Shown in pieces: positions 34,266-42,942 of a stretch of 64,000 nucleotides of DNA. The notes below the pieces were generated by a model, which did no database searches, was not told where the DNA came from, and was given only the letters and a program-made list of their open reading frames with translations. A program made the position numbers and the translations under genes. Every line of letters begins with the position of its first letter. The first letter of the stretch is position 1. The DNA is from an uncultured Acidimicrobiales bacterium (lineage in GTDB: Bacteria > Actinomycetota > Acidimicrobiia > Acidimicrobiales > SZUA-35), in contig CALKTH010000024.1 of NCBI GenBank assembly GCA_937997485.1, forward strand, positions 1 to 64,000, in the 5' to 3' direction.

Positions 34266-34804
34266 GCGACCAGGACTCCTTCGATCAGTACGACGCCGAT
34301 CAGGACGACGCCGGCCTCGATCTCACTCCCGTTGACCCGGGTCGTGGCGATACCAGGAAGGGGCGTTCATGGCGCAACATCCTCATCGTTGGAACGCTCG
34401 TCCTCGTTCTCGGCGCGGTGCTGTTCCAGGCCCTCACCAGCGCACGCGTGTTCTTCTACAACGTCGATGAAGCCATCGAGCAGCGGGACGACATCGGCGA
34501 TCGCCGGTTCCGCATCCAGGGCACCGTGGTCGACGAGCCGGCCGCTGGCGACGACGGCACGATCGTGTTCACGATTGCCCACAACGATGCCCGGGCTACC
34601 GTGCGCCACATCGGCGAAGAACCCACCGAACTGTTCGAGCTCGGGATTCCGGTTGTGGCCGAGGGGCGGTGGGACGGCAGAGAGTTCGAGTCCAGCCAAC
34701 TGCTCGTGAAGCACTCCGAAAGCTATGTGGCGGACAACGAGGGCCGAGACGGTGTCGGCGACGGCACCTATGAAGTCGACGGTTCCGAGGTCGGCCTTCC
34801 GTGA
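34262..34804 (+). CDS. ccmE: Periplasmic-type heme chaperone CcmE
   Basis: The 180-residue protein has an acidic N-terminus, one membrane span (about 39-58) and an OB-fold domain. The heme-attachment segment reads LLVKHSESYV with H151 and Y155, matching the HxxxY type rather than the CxxxY variant. A Gly/Asp-rich tail follows. Conserved phrases are RVFFYNVDEAI, FRIQGTVV and GIPVVAEGRWDG. It carries heme from CcmC to CcmF. ATGA and GTGA overlaps couple it to its neighbours. Confidence 0.92.
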   Translation: MSDQDSFDQYDADQDDAGLDLTPVDPGRGDTRKGRSWRNILIVGTLVLVLGAVLFQALTSARVFFYNVDEAIEQRDDIGDRRFRIQGTVVDEPAAGDDGTIVFTIAHNDARATVRHIGEEPTELFELGIPVVAEGRWDGREFESSQLLVKHSESYVADNEGRDGVGDGTYEVDGSEVGLP

Positions 34805-36834
34805 ACTCGATCCTCGGGTATGGCTTCACCATGCTCGGCCTCACGACCTCGCTTGCTGGTGTGGCCGCGGGCTCCTACGCCCTGATCACGAAACAGCATC
34901 GGCTGCTCCGCCAGGTGCGGCAGTGGACTTGGCTCGCTCTGATCGCCGCCGTTGGCGCGTTCACGGTCATGCAGGTGGCGCTGTTCCAGCGCGACTACAC
35001 GGTCAGCTTTGTGCAGAGTGTTGGCAGTCCATTCACGCCTCCGCTCTACAACTTTGCTGCGCTGTGGTCGGCCCTCGAAGGGTCGATCATTCTGTGGACG
35101 TTGGTGCTCGCTGGCTATCTCGTGGCCGTGGCGGTCAAGTTCCGTCAGCGAGTGACGGATCCGCTGTTTGGCTGGGCGCTCGTCGTCATGTACGCCGTGA
35201 CGGCGTTCTTCTTCGGGTTGATGGCGGGGCCGACGAATCCGTTCGTTCGGGCGGTCGTCTCCGCTGACTTCCAGCCCCGTGGTCCGAACCCGCTGCTCCA
35301 GAACCACGTCCTCGTGGCGTTCCACCCGCCCATGCTCTATCTGGGCTACGTGGGCTTCACCGTCCCGTTTGCTTTCGCCATCGCGGCGCTGATCACCGGT
35401 CGTGTCGGGGAGGGCTGGCTGGTGGAGACTCGTCGTTGGACCGTCATCGCCTGGGGATTCCTCACGTTCGGCATCGTGCTCGGAGCGTGGTGGAGCTACG
35501 AAGTCTTGGGCTGGGGTGGTTATTGGGCGTGGGATCCGGTGGAGAACGCATCGCTGCTCCCGTGGTTGACCGGCACGGCCTATATCCACTCGGTGATGGT
35601 GCAGGAACGCCGAGGCATGTTGCGGGTGTGGAACCTCTCCCTGCTTTGCTCAACGTTCTGCCTCACGATCCTCGGCACCTTCCTGACCCGGTCCGGTGTT
35701 GTCGAGTCCGTGCATGCTTTCTCCGAGGGCGAGGTCGGTACCTGGTTGCTGGCCTTCTTCGCCGTAGTTGCCACACTGTCGGTCGGGCTGATCGGCTGGC
35801 GAGGCGACCGGCTGCGCTCGCCCGGAGCGATTGATTCGCCGGTCTCACGCGAGGCAGCCTTCCTCGCCAACAACGTGATCTTTGGAGCGCTGGCGTTCGT
35901 CGTGCTCCTGGGCACGGTGTTCCCGCTCCTCGCCGAGGCGTACGACGGCACCCGTCTCACCATCGGTCGGCCGTACTTCGACTCGCTTGGGCGTCCGATC
36001 GCCTTCGTCATGCTGTTCTTGATGGCCAGCGCACCAGTGCTTCCGTGGCGGAAGGCCTCGAACGAGCTGCTGAGCGAGCGCCTGTTCTGGCCCGCCGTGC
36101 TGGGCGTGGCCGCGATGGTTCTGGCCGTGGCCCTCGGCGGTCGGGGTCTGTACCCGGTGTTCACGTTCGGACTCGGTGGGTTTGCTGCCGGGGCCGCTGG
36201 CCGACAGGTCGTGCTGGCGGCTCGACGCCAGGGTTGGCGGGGCTTCGTTGGTCGAACGAACGGCGGCATGATCGTGCATCTCGGCGTCGTGCTCATCGCT
36301 GTGGCCGTGGCCGGAAGTGAGAGCTACAAGACGGATCGAATCACCGAGCTGCTGCCGGGAGAGTCGGTGACCGTGGCCGGGCACACGTTTGAGTACGTCA
36401 ACTTCGACGGGAACGAGAACGATCGACGGATCCACCTGTTCGCCAACATCAGGATCGACGACGACGAGATCTACACCCCGGGCCGCACGATCTACCGGGA
36501 GCTGGGCCAGCCGGTGACCACCCCATCGGTGAAGCCTGGCTTTTCTGAGGACCTGTTCTTGGTGCTCGACGAGTTCTCCGACGATCCCGAAGGGCCAATC
36601 CGCTTGCGGGTGATCGTTCGGCCGCTGATCAGCTGGATGTGGGCGGGCGGCATCCTGATGGCGCTTGGCACGCTGCTCGCGGTCTTCCCCGGTTCGCGTC
36701 GCCGAGGCACCGAGGCGGTGTCGGCTGCGGTTGGTCGAGACGTCGGTGGCAACCGCAAGGGCAAACGCGAAGAGGGCCCCTCGACACCGATCCCAGCCGG
36801 GGTGGCAAGCACCGAGGTTGCTCCCAATGTCTAA
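34801..36834 (+). CDS. ccmF: Cytochrome c heme lyase subunit CcmF
   Basis: The 677-residue membrane protein has about 14-15 spans. The WWD loop is GWGGYWAWDPVENASLLPWL, with the conserved histidines in LLQNHVLVAFHPPML and in YIHSVMVQE. A large soluble loop near the C-terminus (VTVAGHTFEYVNFDGN) and a last span (MWAGGILMALGTLLAVFPG) complete the family pattern. CcmF with CcmH attaches heme to apocytochrome c. The GTG start overlaps ccmE as GTGA. Confidence 0.94.
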   Translation: MNSILGYGFTMLGLTTSLAGVAAGSYALITKQHRLLRQVRQWTWLALIAAVGAFTVMQVALFQRDYTVSFVQSVGSPFTPPLYNFAALWSALEGSIILWTLVLAGYLVAVAVKFRQRVTDPLFGWALVVMYAVTAFFFGLMAGPTNPFVRAVVSADFQPRGPNPLLQNHVLVAFHPPMLYLGYVGFTVPFAFAIAALITGRVGEGWLVETRRWTVIAWGFLTFGIVLGAWWSYEVLGWGGYWAWDPVENASLLPWLTGTAYIHSVMVQERRGMLRVWNLSLLCSTFCLTILGTFLTRSGVVESVHAFSEGEVGTWLLAFFAVVATLSVGLIGWRGDRLRSPGAIDSPVSREAAFLANNVIFGALAFVVLLGTVFPLLAEAYDGTRLTIGRPYFDSLGRPIAFVMLFLMASAPVLPWRKASNELLSERLFWPAVLGVAAMVLAVALGGRGLYPVFTFGLGGFAAGAAGRQVVLAARRQGWRGFVGRTNGGMIVHLGVVLIAVAVAGSESYKTDRITELLPGESVTVAGHTFEYVNFDGNENDRRIHLFANIRIDDDEIYTPGRTIYRELGQPVTTPSVKPGFSEDLFLVLDEFSDDPEGPIRLRVIVRPLISWMWAGGILMALGTLLAVFPGSRRRGTEAVSAAVGRDVGGNRKGKREEGPSTPIPAGVASTEVAPNV

Positions 36835-37492
36835 CGGCACGACCGATGGCGGCTCGAGTCACGGCGGCTCGGTCGATGATGGCGTCGTCGCCGGGGCGAT
36901 TGAGACAGCGCACATCGACGGCGAAGCAGTCGCGCTGGATCCGGTGGATCACGATGCCGTCGCTCCCAACGGCGGCAACATCGCTCGGACGATGGCGATC
37001 GTCGTCGGCTTCTTTGTTGCGGCCCTCGTCGCCCTGTTTACGTTCGGCGGCGGCGACCAGGAGGCGGCGGCGAACCGTCTGGTCGGGAACCGGGTTCCCG
37101 AAATCAAGGCCGAAGCAATCGATGGTCGCGTTGTCAACATCGACAACTTCCGGGGCCAGTGGGTCGTGGTCAACTTCTTCGCCACATGGTGTCCGCCGTG
37201 TTTGGCCGAGCATCCGGATCTTGTCCGCCTGGAAGAGTGGGGCGAGGCGAACGGAAGGCTCGAGATGCTGTCGATCGCGTTCAACGATTCTCCCGACGGC
37301 GTGCAAGCGTTCTTCGATGAGCAGGGAGGTTCGTGGCCGGTGCTGGATGATGCCGGACTCAGCGTCCGCTTCCAGATCGCTCAGATTCCCGAGAGTTTCC
37401 TCATCGCTCCCTCGGGGCTCGTCTTCCGGCACTACGTCGGTGGCGTGGCGGCTGAGCCGATCATCGAGGCGATCGAGGCCAACGACGGATGA
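36827..37492 (+). CDS. ccmG: Membrane-anchored TlpA/CcmG-type thiol-disulphide protein
   Basis: The 221-residue protein has a long hydrophilic N-terminus, a membrane span (about 55-74) and a thioredoxin fold with FFATWCPPCLAEHPD (C122, C125). The cis-proline is in IAQIPESFLIAPSG. CcmG keeps the CxxCH cysteines of apocytochromes reduced. It overlaps the end of ccmF by 8 nt and the start of ccmH by ATGA. The electron donor CcdA/DsbD is not in the window. Confidence 0.9.
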   Translation: MSNGTTDGGSSHGGSVDDGVVAGAIETAHIDGEAVALDPVDHDAVAPNGGNIARTMAIVVGFFVAALVALFTFGGGDQEAAANRLVGNRVPEIKAEAIDGRVVNIDNFRGQWVVVNFFATWCPPCLAEHPDLVRLEEWGEANGRLEMLSIAFNDSPDGVQAFFDEQGGSWPVLDDAGLSVRFQIAQIPESFLIAPSGLVFRHYVGGVAAEPIIEAIEANDG

Positions 37493-38052
37493 CCGCGTCG
37501 ACCCCTTCTTCCTCCGGCGGCGCCCCATCGGTCGTTGCGTCGTCCTCGGGCGCACGAACGGCGGCTGATCGCAAGCGGCTTCGACGCATGCTCTGGCCGG
37601 CTCTGTTCGTTTCGGCGCTCTTCCTTCTCGCGGTCGCCACGCTCGACACCGGCGGAGCGGAGACTGACGGCGAGCGCGTCCAGCGCCTGTCTGAATCGTT
37701 CGCCTGCCCCACGTGCGATGGCCAGAGCGTGGCCGAGTCCAACGCTGCGGTCGCGGCCCAGATCCGCAACTTCATCCGAGCCGAGGTGTCTGACGGGGCG
37801 ACCGATACCGAGATTCGTGACGCGCTCATTGTGGGCTACACCTCCAGCGTGCTGCTCACGCCGCCGTCAGGTGGCGTGAGCTCGCTCATCTGGATTCTTC
37901 CCGTCCTGGTTCTCGTGGGCGGCAGTGCCGGAGTCGGGTTCGTGCTCACTCGACCGAGATCCGGTAGCCGTGACGCCACGGAGGACGACGAGGCCCTCGT
38001 GGCCCGGGCTCGAGCTTCGATCGACGATGGAACGGTCGAAGGTGCGTCGTGA
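37489..38052 (+). CDS. ccmH: Cytochrome c maturation protein CcmH (N-terminal, CxxC part)
   Basis: The 187-residue protein carries the CcmH signature LSESFACPTCDGQSVAES with C73 and C76. A helical segment follows (IRNFIRAEVSDGATDTEIR), then GYTSSVLLTPPSGGVSS and a membrane span (about 130-150). Here an additional N-terminal hydrophobic span (about 35-50) acts as signal anchor. This is the short form, with the TPR half encoded separately as ccmI. Confidence 0.92.
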   Translation: MTASTPSSSGGAPSVVASSSGARTAADRKRLRRMLWPALFVSALFLLAVATLDTGGAETDGERVQRLSESFACPTCDGQSVAESNAAVAAQIRNFIRAEVSDGATDTEIRDALIVGYTSSVLLTPPSGGVSSLIWILPVLVLVGGSAGVGFVLTRPRSGSRDATEDDEALVARARASIDDGTVEGAS

Positions 38053-38816
38053 CGGAGGCAACCACCCCCACACGGCGCCAGCTCGATCCGGACCGGCTCG
38101 CTTCGCTGGAGGAAGAACGAGACTTCCTGCTGCGGTCACTTGACGATCTCGAGGCGGAGTTTCAGGCCGGAGACATTGACGAGGCCGACTACACCCAGCT
38201 GCATTCGGACTACACCGCTCGGGCCGCCGACACGATTCGCTCGATCGAGAACCGACGGACCGCCATTGCTGCGGCCGCGCCGAGTCGCTCGGTCGGTCGC
38301 ATCGTTTCATGGGTTGTCGGGCTGACGGTCTTCGCCGTAGGCGCTGGTTGGCTGTTGGCCCAAGCGGTCGGCGAGCGAGGCGTCAACGACCAGATCACTG
38401 GTTCCATCGAGCTTTCTCCCCGAGAGCAGTTTCTCGAGTGCCAGTTCCTCGATCAGCAGGGCCGGGCCGACGAAGCCAACCAGTGCTACGGCGACATTTT
38501 GGAGATCGACCCTGGCAACGTCGAGGCGTTGTCGTACCGAGGGTGGCTGTTGGTGCGCATCAGTACCGAGGCCGCTCGGCTTGGCCGCACCGATGAGAGC
38601 GAGGAACTCCTTCTCTTGGGGAAGGGCGCCCTGCTGGATGCGACACAGATTGATCCGTCGTTCGCCGACGCTCGTGCGTTCCGAACGATTGTTTTCAACG
38701 GCGAGGGCGACACCGAGGCCGCGTGCGCGGAGCTTGCCATCTTCAACACGCTGAACCCGCCGGAGTTCATGCGAGGTCTCGTCGAACAGAACATGGCCGA
38801 GGTGAACTGCACCTGA
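38049..38816 (+). CDS. ccmI: CcmI-like TPR membrane protein
   Basis: The 255-residue protein begins with the CcmI-type cytoplasmic segment LEEERDFLLRSLDDLEAEFQ...DEADYTQL. It has one clear membrane span (about 82-105) and a C-terminal TPR-like domain (CQFLDQQGRADEANQCYGDI, NVEALSYRGWLLVR). CcmI presents apocytochrome to the CcmF/H lyase. The GTG start overlaps ccmH as GTGA. It is the last gene of the ccmABCDEFGHI operon and converges, 36 bp away, on a minus-strand gene. Confidence 0.82.
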   Translation: MTEATTPTRRQLDPDRLASLEEERDFLLRSLDDLEAEFQAGDIDEADYTQLHSDYTARAADTIRSIENRRTAIAAAAPSRSVGRIVSWVVGLTVFAVGAGWLLAQAVGERGVNDQITGSIELSPREQFLECQFLDQQGRADEANQCYGDILEIDPGNVEALSYRGWLLVRISTEAARLGRTDESEELLLLGKGALLDATQIDPSFADARAFRTIVFNGEGDTEAACAELAIFNTLNPPEFMRGLVEQNMAEVNCT

Positions 38817-38852
38817 TCGTTGCTGGTGCTGCCGGCATGAGCAAGGGCAACC

Positions 38853-39899
38853 TCACGCTGCAGGGGAGTGCAGCTGCTCGCCTCGCTCGAGCAGGGAGCG
38901 CATCGGTTCAGGCGCCACGATGTCGACGAAGAACGGTCGTCCGGGAAATGGGCGGTGGATGACGGCAAGCTCCATGTCCTGCGGTGATCGAACCCAAATC
39001 ATGGCCAGTGGAAGCTGATGAGATCCCGTTGACCAGAGGTGCACGGCAGACGTGAAGAGCGCAGCCGCGTCCTCGGCGATTCGCTCATCGAGGTCCCGGA
39101 CCGGCACGGCGAGGAGGTAGTGGCTGGTTGGGGCCATGATCAGGGCGCCGTGCTCGCTCAACGCTCCCAGGTGCTGATCGAGGCGAGTCAGTGCTCCGGT
39201 AGCGAACAGATCGCCGCGGAAGCGGTGAACCGGTCGGCCGAAGGTTCTGGTGAGATCGTGACCGACCTTGTGTCGGCGCTTGGTGTTGCGATCGGCATGA
39301 AACAGCACGGTCTCGGCACTGACGCCCCAACGTTCGAGGTGATCTCTCGGCGCTGGCACCGCTCCGTTGGGAACCACGATGGCGGCGCACCACATGAGCT
39401 CGTCGGTGATCGCCGTGCCGATCATGTTCTCAGGGAAGGGGCTCAGCATCAGTCGCATGCGGAGCGCTCCTTTGACCTGGGACCACCGAGCGAGATGGGC
39501 CTCGAGTGCTTCCGGCTGCTGCTTGGCGAGCTGACGGACCCACCAATCAACGTGCTCTGCCTGCTCTTCGGGGGTCGTGGACTGAATGTCATTGGCGATG
39601 TTGTGCACGCTCAACGTGCCCCCGTTGCCGAGGATCACCGTGCCCGCCTCGCTGTCGCTGTCGACCATCGGCCCCAGGTGCTTGGTGACCGCAGCCTTCA
39701 CGGTCTGCCAGAACTCTTCGGCCGAGGCCTCAGACGGAAAGTGGTTGCGCCATAACATGGCGTTGGCCCCGGCACACCGGCGGCGCTGGTCGGCGTCGGC
39801 TTCTCGCCAGAAGTCAACAAGGTCCTGTGCGGTCAGAGCTTCGTCTTCGGTGGCGTCGACCGCGCGATCGAACGGATCGGATGGGGTGTGGTGCTGCAT
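38853..39899 (-). CDS. Uncharacterised 348-residue protein
   Basis: No family is recognised. The soluble, Trp/His-rich protein starts MQHHTPSDPFDRAVDATEDE. It contains DLVDFWREADADQRRRC, DWWVRQLAKQQPEALEAHLA, a central LSPFPENMIGTAITDELMWC and a final VIHRPFPGRPFFVDIVAPEP. No signal or membrane segment is visible. The ATG at 39899 has GAGG about 7 nt upstream. The frame's extension to 40013 lies in the inverted-repeat promoter region and is discarded. It is divergent from the small membrane protein at 40176. Confidence 0.65.
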   Translation of the reverse strand: MQHHTPSDPFDRAVDATEDEALTAQDLVDFWREADADQRRRCAGANAMLWRNHFPSEASAEEFWQTVKAAVTKHLGPMVDSDSEAGTVILGNGGTLSVHNIANDIQSTTPEEQAEHVDWWVRQLAKQQPEALEAHLARWSQVKGALRMRLMLSPFPENMIGTAITDELMWCAAIVVPNGAVPAPRDHLERWGVSAETVLFHADRNTKRRHKVGHDLTRTFGRPVHRFRGDLFATGALTRLDQHLGALSEHGALIMAPTSHYLLAVPVRDLDERIAEDAAALFTSAVHLWSTGSHQLPLAMIWVRSPQDMELAVIHRPFPGRPFFVDIVAPEPMRSLLERGEQLHSPAA

Positions 39900-40015
39900 G
39901 GGCTGCCTCGCTCTTGAGCGACGGGATGAAGGGAACCGCAGTTCCGACAGCTGCTCCTGTGCAGGTGAACGCAAAACAGTACCAATTGCTCCCAACCCTT
40001 CAACCCCTCCCATCT

Positions 40016-40061
40016 CGTGGCACCGTTACGTGTCGCTGGGGCGTTACGTATCGGTGCCACG
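40016..40061. promoter_or_regulatory. 46-bp inverted repeat in a divergent intergenic region
   Basis: The arms CGTGGCACCGTTACGT (40016-40031) and its near reverse complement at 40046-40061 match at 15 of 16 positions around a 14-nt spacer. Within it CGTTACGT occurs twice as a direct repeat 19 bp apart. The site lies 117 bp upstream of the unknown minus-strand gene and 115 bp upstream of the plus-strand membrane protein. It could be a dimer- or tetramer-binding operator. Neither orientation has a T run, so a terminator is unlikely. Confidence 0.55.
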
Positions 40062-40175
40062 GGGGTCGTCTGGCTGGGGCGTGGGTCGAGGGGCTGGGCG
40101 TCGGTTGGTTCGAATGGCGTTCGATAGCGATGACCATCGTTGACGGGGACGGCGGGACTGGCTTGACTCCGGGCC

Positions 40176-40559
40176 ATGGAGCAACCACTCGACAGGCCGT
40201 CGCTCGATGCCATACTCGCCACCGCCTCGTTCTCCGAAGGCGTGGCCGAGGACCCGATGCTGAGCGAGTCCGCTCGAATGCGTCGTGAAGGGTGGCGCTT
40301 GGCGAGGCAGGGGGCGCTGTGGGCGATCGGCGGAGCGCTCTTGCTCTTGATCACGTTGCTCTTGCTCGGCTCTGCGCCAATCTGGTTCGGGGCCCTGCCG
40401 TTGTTTGGCGGCGGGGCGGTCGGATTCGGCTTCGCCCAGGGTGTTCTCGGTTCTCGGTTGTCGTGGTTGCGCTGGGTGGTTGCCGTCGTCACCGGCGTCG
40501 TGGTGTTTGGGGCCGCAGTCCTGCTGATCGAGTTGCTCGTGGGTCCGGTCTTCGTCTGA
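40176..40559 (+). CDS. Small membrane protein, unknown
   Basis: The 127-residue protein has a soluble N-terminal 45 residues (SLDAILATASFSEGVAEDPM, LSESARMRREGWRLARQG). It then has three hydrophobic stretches (ALWAIGGALLLLITLLLLG; FGALPLFGGGAVGFGFAQG; WVVAVVTGVVVFGAAVLLIE). No family is recognised. It is divergent from the unknown gene at 38853 across the 46-bp inverted repeat. Confidence 0.65.
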   Translation: MEQPLDRPSLDAILATASFSEGVAEDPMLSESARMRREGWRLARQGALWAIGGALLLLITLLLLGSAPIWFGALPLFGGGAVGFGFAQGVLGSRLSWLRWVVAVVTGVVVFGAAVLLIELLVGPVFV

Positions 40560-40656
40560 CGCCGACGTCGCTCGACTGCTGTCCCCTGACGGGAACGGCG
40601 TGACAAAACCTTGTCGAAGATCTCAATTCTTGTTGTTGCTTGTCGATGCAACACAT

Positions 40657-42051
40657 ATGGGATTCACAGCGCGGGTGTATCGGGTCTTTGTCGCGGCGAC
40701 GGCAGGGTTGGAAGATGAACGACAGAGCGTCGTCGACGCCATCGAAGAGTGGAACGCTCTGCACAGCCTCGAAACCGAAATGGCGCTCCAGCCCGTTTTC
40801 TTCGAGCGCTCGGTCCGCCTCGACCCGACTCGTCCGTCGCAGACGGTCAGCAACCGCGATCTGGCCGAGACTTGTGATCTGCTGATCGCCGTCCTGTGGA
40901 AGAGTGGCGGACTGCCAACCGCCTCCGGTGTTGGCTCCACGTTGGAAGCCACACAACTCTTCGAGGGCCTCGGCCGTCCGGTTGTCACCTGCTTCAAGAC
41001 TGCGAGTTTCACGCCAGATGTGGCGGCGCGGCATCGTGACGACCTTGTCGCCATCGGCGAGCTCCAAGACCGGACGCCACCGAATCTGCGGATCATGTTC
41101 GAAGACGCTGACGAACTGCGTGAGGGTCTGCGCCGTCACGTCGGTCTCTTCGCCAACGATGTCTTGGTTCGCCCGGACGTGAACGAAGACGCCGAGACGG
41201 TCTCCGTCGCTGGCGCACTCCAGCTTGTTGAGAACAAAGAAGCCCTGGCGCGACAGGCCTCGGCCGGACGTGAAGCGGATGATCGTGTGTTGCGGCCCTT
41301 GATGGAGAAGATCCATGCCGAGAGGGGGTCAGGGCTCGATGTGCTCGACTTCGGCTGCGGCAACGGGGTGGTCGGCCGTGATCGGTTCGAGGGCTCGGCG
41401 ACGGTCGCTTCGGTTCTGGGCGTAGATATCCACCCGGCCGTGGTCTCGCATGCGCAGAAGCTGCACGGGCGCAAGAAGGCGTTTACGTATCGCGCTGGGC
41501 GATTCGAAACGGGAAGCGAGAATATTGGACCGTTCGATCTTGTGTTTTGCTCCGAGGTACTGGAGGAGCTCGACGATCCTGATGCCACGCTCGAGGCGCT
41601 CTGGGCGCGCCTGCGTCCCGGTGGGGCGCTCTACGCCCGGAGCGCAGACGACGCCATGAGTGTCACGCACCCGAACTCCCGGGACATGGTGAGCATCATG
41701 TCGATCTCGCAGAAGCTCGATGGAGTGCCCGACCGGGGAATGGGGCGCAAACTCCTCGGCCACCTCCAGAAGTTGGAGGGGGCCGAGGTGGAGATTGCCT
41801 TCGATGTGCGGCACACCGCCATGGGCTCAATCAAGGAGCGAGAGGACTTCTTTGATGTTGAGCACCAGTGGCGAGGGTCGTTTGCCGCTCTCGCTGCGGT
41901 CGACGCTGCGTTTGGCAGTGATGCGGCTCGGATGAGCGTCGAGCTCGCACAGGCGCTCGAGGCCGAGCGGGATCGATTCCGCTCGACCGACGAGCTCTTC
42001 GCAAGTGCGGTCCACGTGCTGGCTGTGGCTCGCAAGAGCGCCGAAACCTGA
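40657..42051 (+). CDS. Fusion of a DUF4062-like domain with a class I SAM methyltransferase
   Basis: The 464-residue protein has two parts. Residues about 8-165 look like DUF4062 or a related Rossmann-like nucleotide-binding domain: YRVFVAATAGLEDERQSVVD, then DLAETCDLLIAVLW, and GSTLEATQLFEGLGRPVVT with a Glu placed like the catalytic Glu of TIR/deoxyribosyltransferase-like folds. Residues about 205-460 form a methyltransferase with motif I LDVLDFGCGNGVVGRDRF, a second-strand acidic VLGVDIHP, and DLVFCSEVLEELDDPDATLE. The start is ATG at 40657. GTG at 40600 would add 19 residues that look non-native. The upstream 100 bp is AT-richer than its surroundings. Function unknown. Confidence 0.75.
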   Translation: MGFTARVYRVFVAATAGLEDERQSVVDAIEEWNALHSLETEMALQPVFFERSVRLDPTRPSQTVSNRDLAETCDLLIAVLWKSGGLPTASGVGSTLEATQLFEGLGRPVVTCFKTASFTPDVAARHRDDLVAIGELQDRTPPNLRIMFEDADELREGLRRHVGLFANDVLVRPDVNEDAETVSVAGALQLVENKEALARQASAGREADDRVLRPLMEKIHAERGSGLDVLDFGCGNGVVGRDRFEGSATVASVLGVDIHPAVVSHAQKLHGRKKAFTYRAGRFETGSENIGPFDLVFCSEVLEELDDPDATLEALWARLRPGGALYARSADDAMSVTHPNSRDMVSIMSISQKLDGVPDRGMGRKLLGHLQKLEGAEVEIAFDVRHTAMGSIKEREDFFDVEHQWRGSFAALAAVDAAFGSDAARMSVELAQALEAERDRFRSTDELFASAVHVLAVARKSAET

Positions 42052-42053
42052 GC

Positions 42054-42860
42054 TCACGCTGCGGCTGCGACCGGAACGGGAACGGGAGCACGAAGTGGCG
42101 CTGGCGCGGCCGGCGCGACTGGTACGTGCTCTGGCACTGCATGCTCGGGAGCGAGGGTGACGAGGTGGCGCTGTGTGGCTGGGACGGCGCGCCAGATCGC
42201 TGACGGGGTGCTGAACACGAGGGAATCCTCGAGGGGATCGTGTTCCTCTGGTCCGACCCTCCGACGTCCAGCTCGGCCCAAGATCGGACGGACCTTTGGT
42301 GTGCACTCGGCGCAGCTGCTGGCAAAGGCCTCAAGGATCAGGCCGACGCACATCGTTCGCCCGTCGCTGGCCCAGGGGCGGGCCAGGCGGGCGGCGATCG
42401 CTCCCGCCGCCGGAAGCCATCGTTGCGGCGCCCAGCGGGCCAACATCGCCACGGCGCCGGCCGCGAAGATGGCTCGCGGTTCGTACTTCAATCCGGCGTT
42501 GAGGTGGTCCACTGCGGTCTCTGCGACTCGCTCGGAGCATGGCGCACAGAACCTGGGACGGATCACGCCCGCGTGGCGGTAGGACGCCACGAACTCAGCG
42601 GGGGGCCGCAAGAATCGTCCGAGTGTTGGCGCGGCCTCGGAGCTCTGGAGCTGACCGTCGACCTCAACGACGATGCCCACGTGTCCCCACGGGTCACCGG
42701 AGAGCCGGTTGAGCGTGTGAAAGGAGCTCACGCGGCGGCCAACGAGAATGTCCCCCGGCCGCAGATCGTTTGTTGTCAGTTGGTGTGCCGTCTGCCCGGT
42801 ATTCAGCGTTCCGATGCTGAATCGTTCGGCCAACGACCTTGGTTGCTGCTTGGTTTCCAT
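42054..42860 (-). CDS. Circularly permuted papain-fold (YiiX/NlpC-P60-like) protein
   Basis: The 268-residue protein has a probable catalytic His early (LRPGDILVGRRVSSFHTLNR, SGDPWGHVGIVVEVDGQLQ). The probable nucleophile Cys comes late (DGRTMCVGLILEAFASSC). This order is typical of permuted NlpC/P60 or YiiX-type hydrolases or transferases. A Pro/Ala/Val-rich tail ends the protein. No signal peptide is apparent. The substrate could be an amide, peptide or lipid ester. The ATG at 42860 is chosen because upstream codons are Arg/Pro-rich noise. Convergent stop codons of this gene and the fusion gene are 2 bp apart. Confidence 0.65.
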   Translation of the reverse strand: METKQQPRSLAERFSIGTLNTGQTAHQLTTNDLRPGDILVGRRVSSFHTLNRLSGDPWGHVGIVVEVDGQLQSSEAAPTLGRFLRPPAEFVASYRHAGVIRPRFCAPCSERVAETAVDHLNAGLKYEPRAIFAAGAVAMLARWAPQRWLPAAGAIAARLARPWASDGRTMCVGLILEAFASSCAECTPKVRPILGRAGRRRVGPEEHDPLEDSLVFSTPSAIWRAVPATQRHLVTLAPEHAVPEHVPVAPAAPAPLRAPVPVPVAAAA

Positions 42861-42942
42861 GGTCGATACTTCAACACATGGCGCCAAGCCTTTTCGGTCT
42901 GGAACGCGGCAAGGTTGCCGCTTGGGAAGAGGGAGACTTGTG

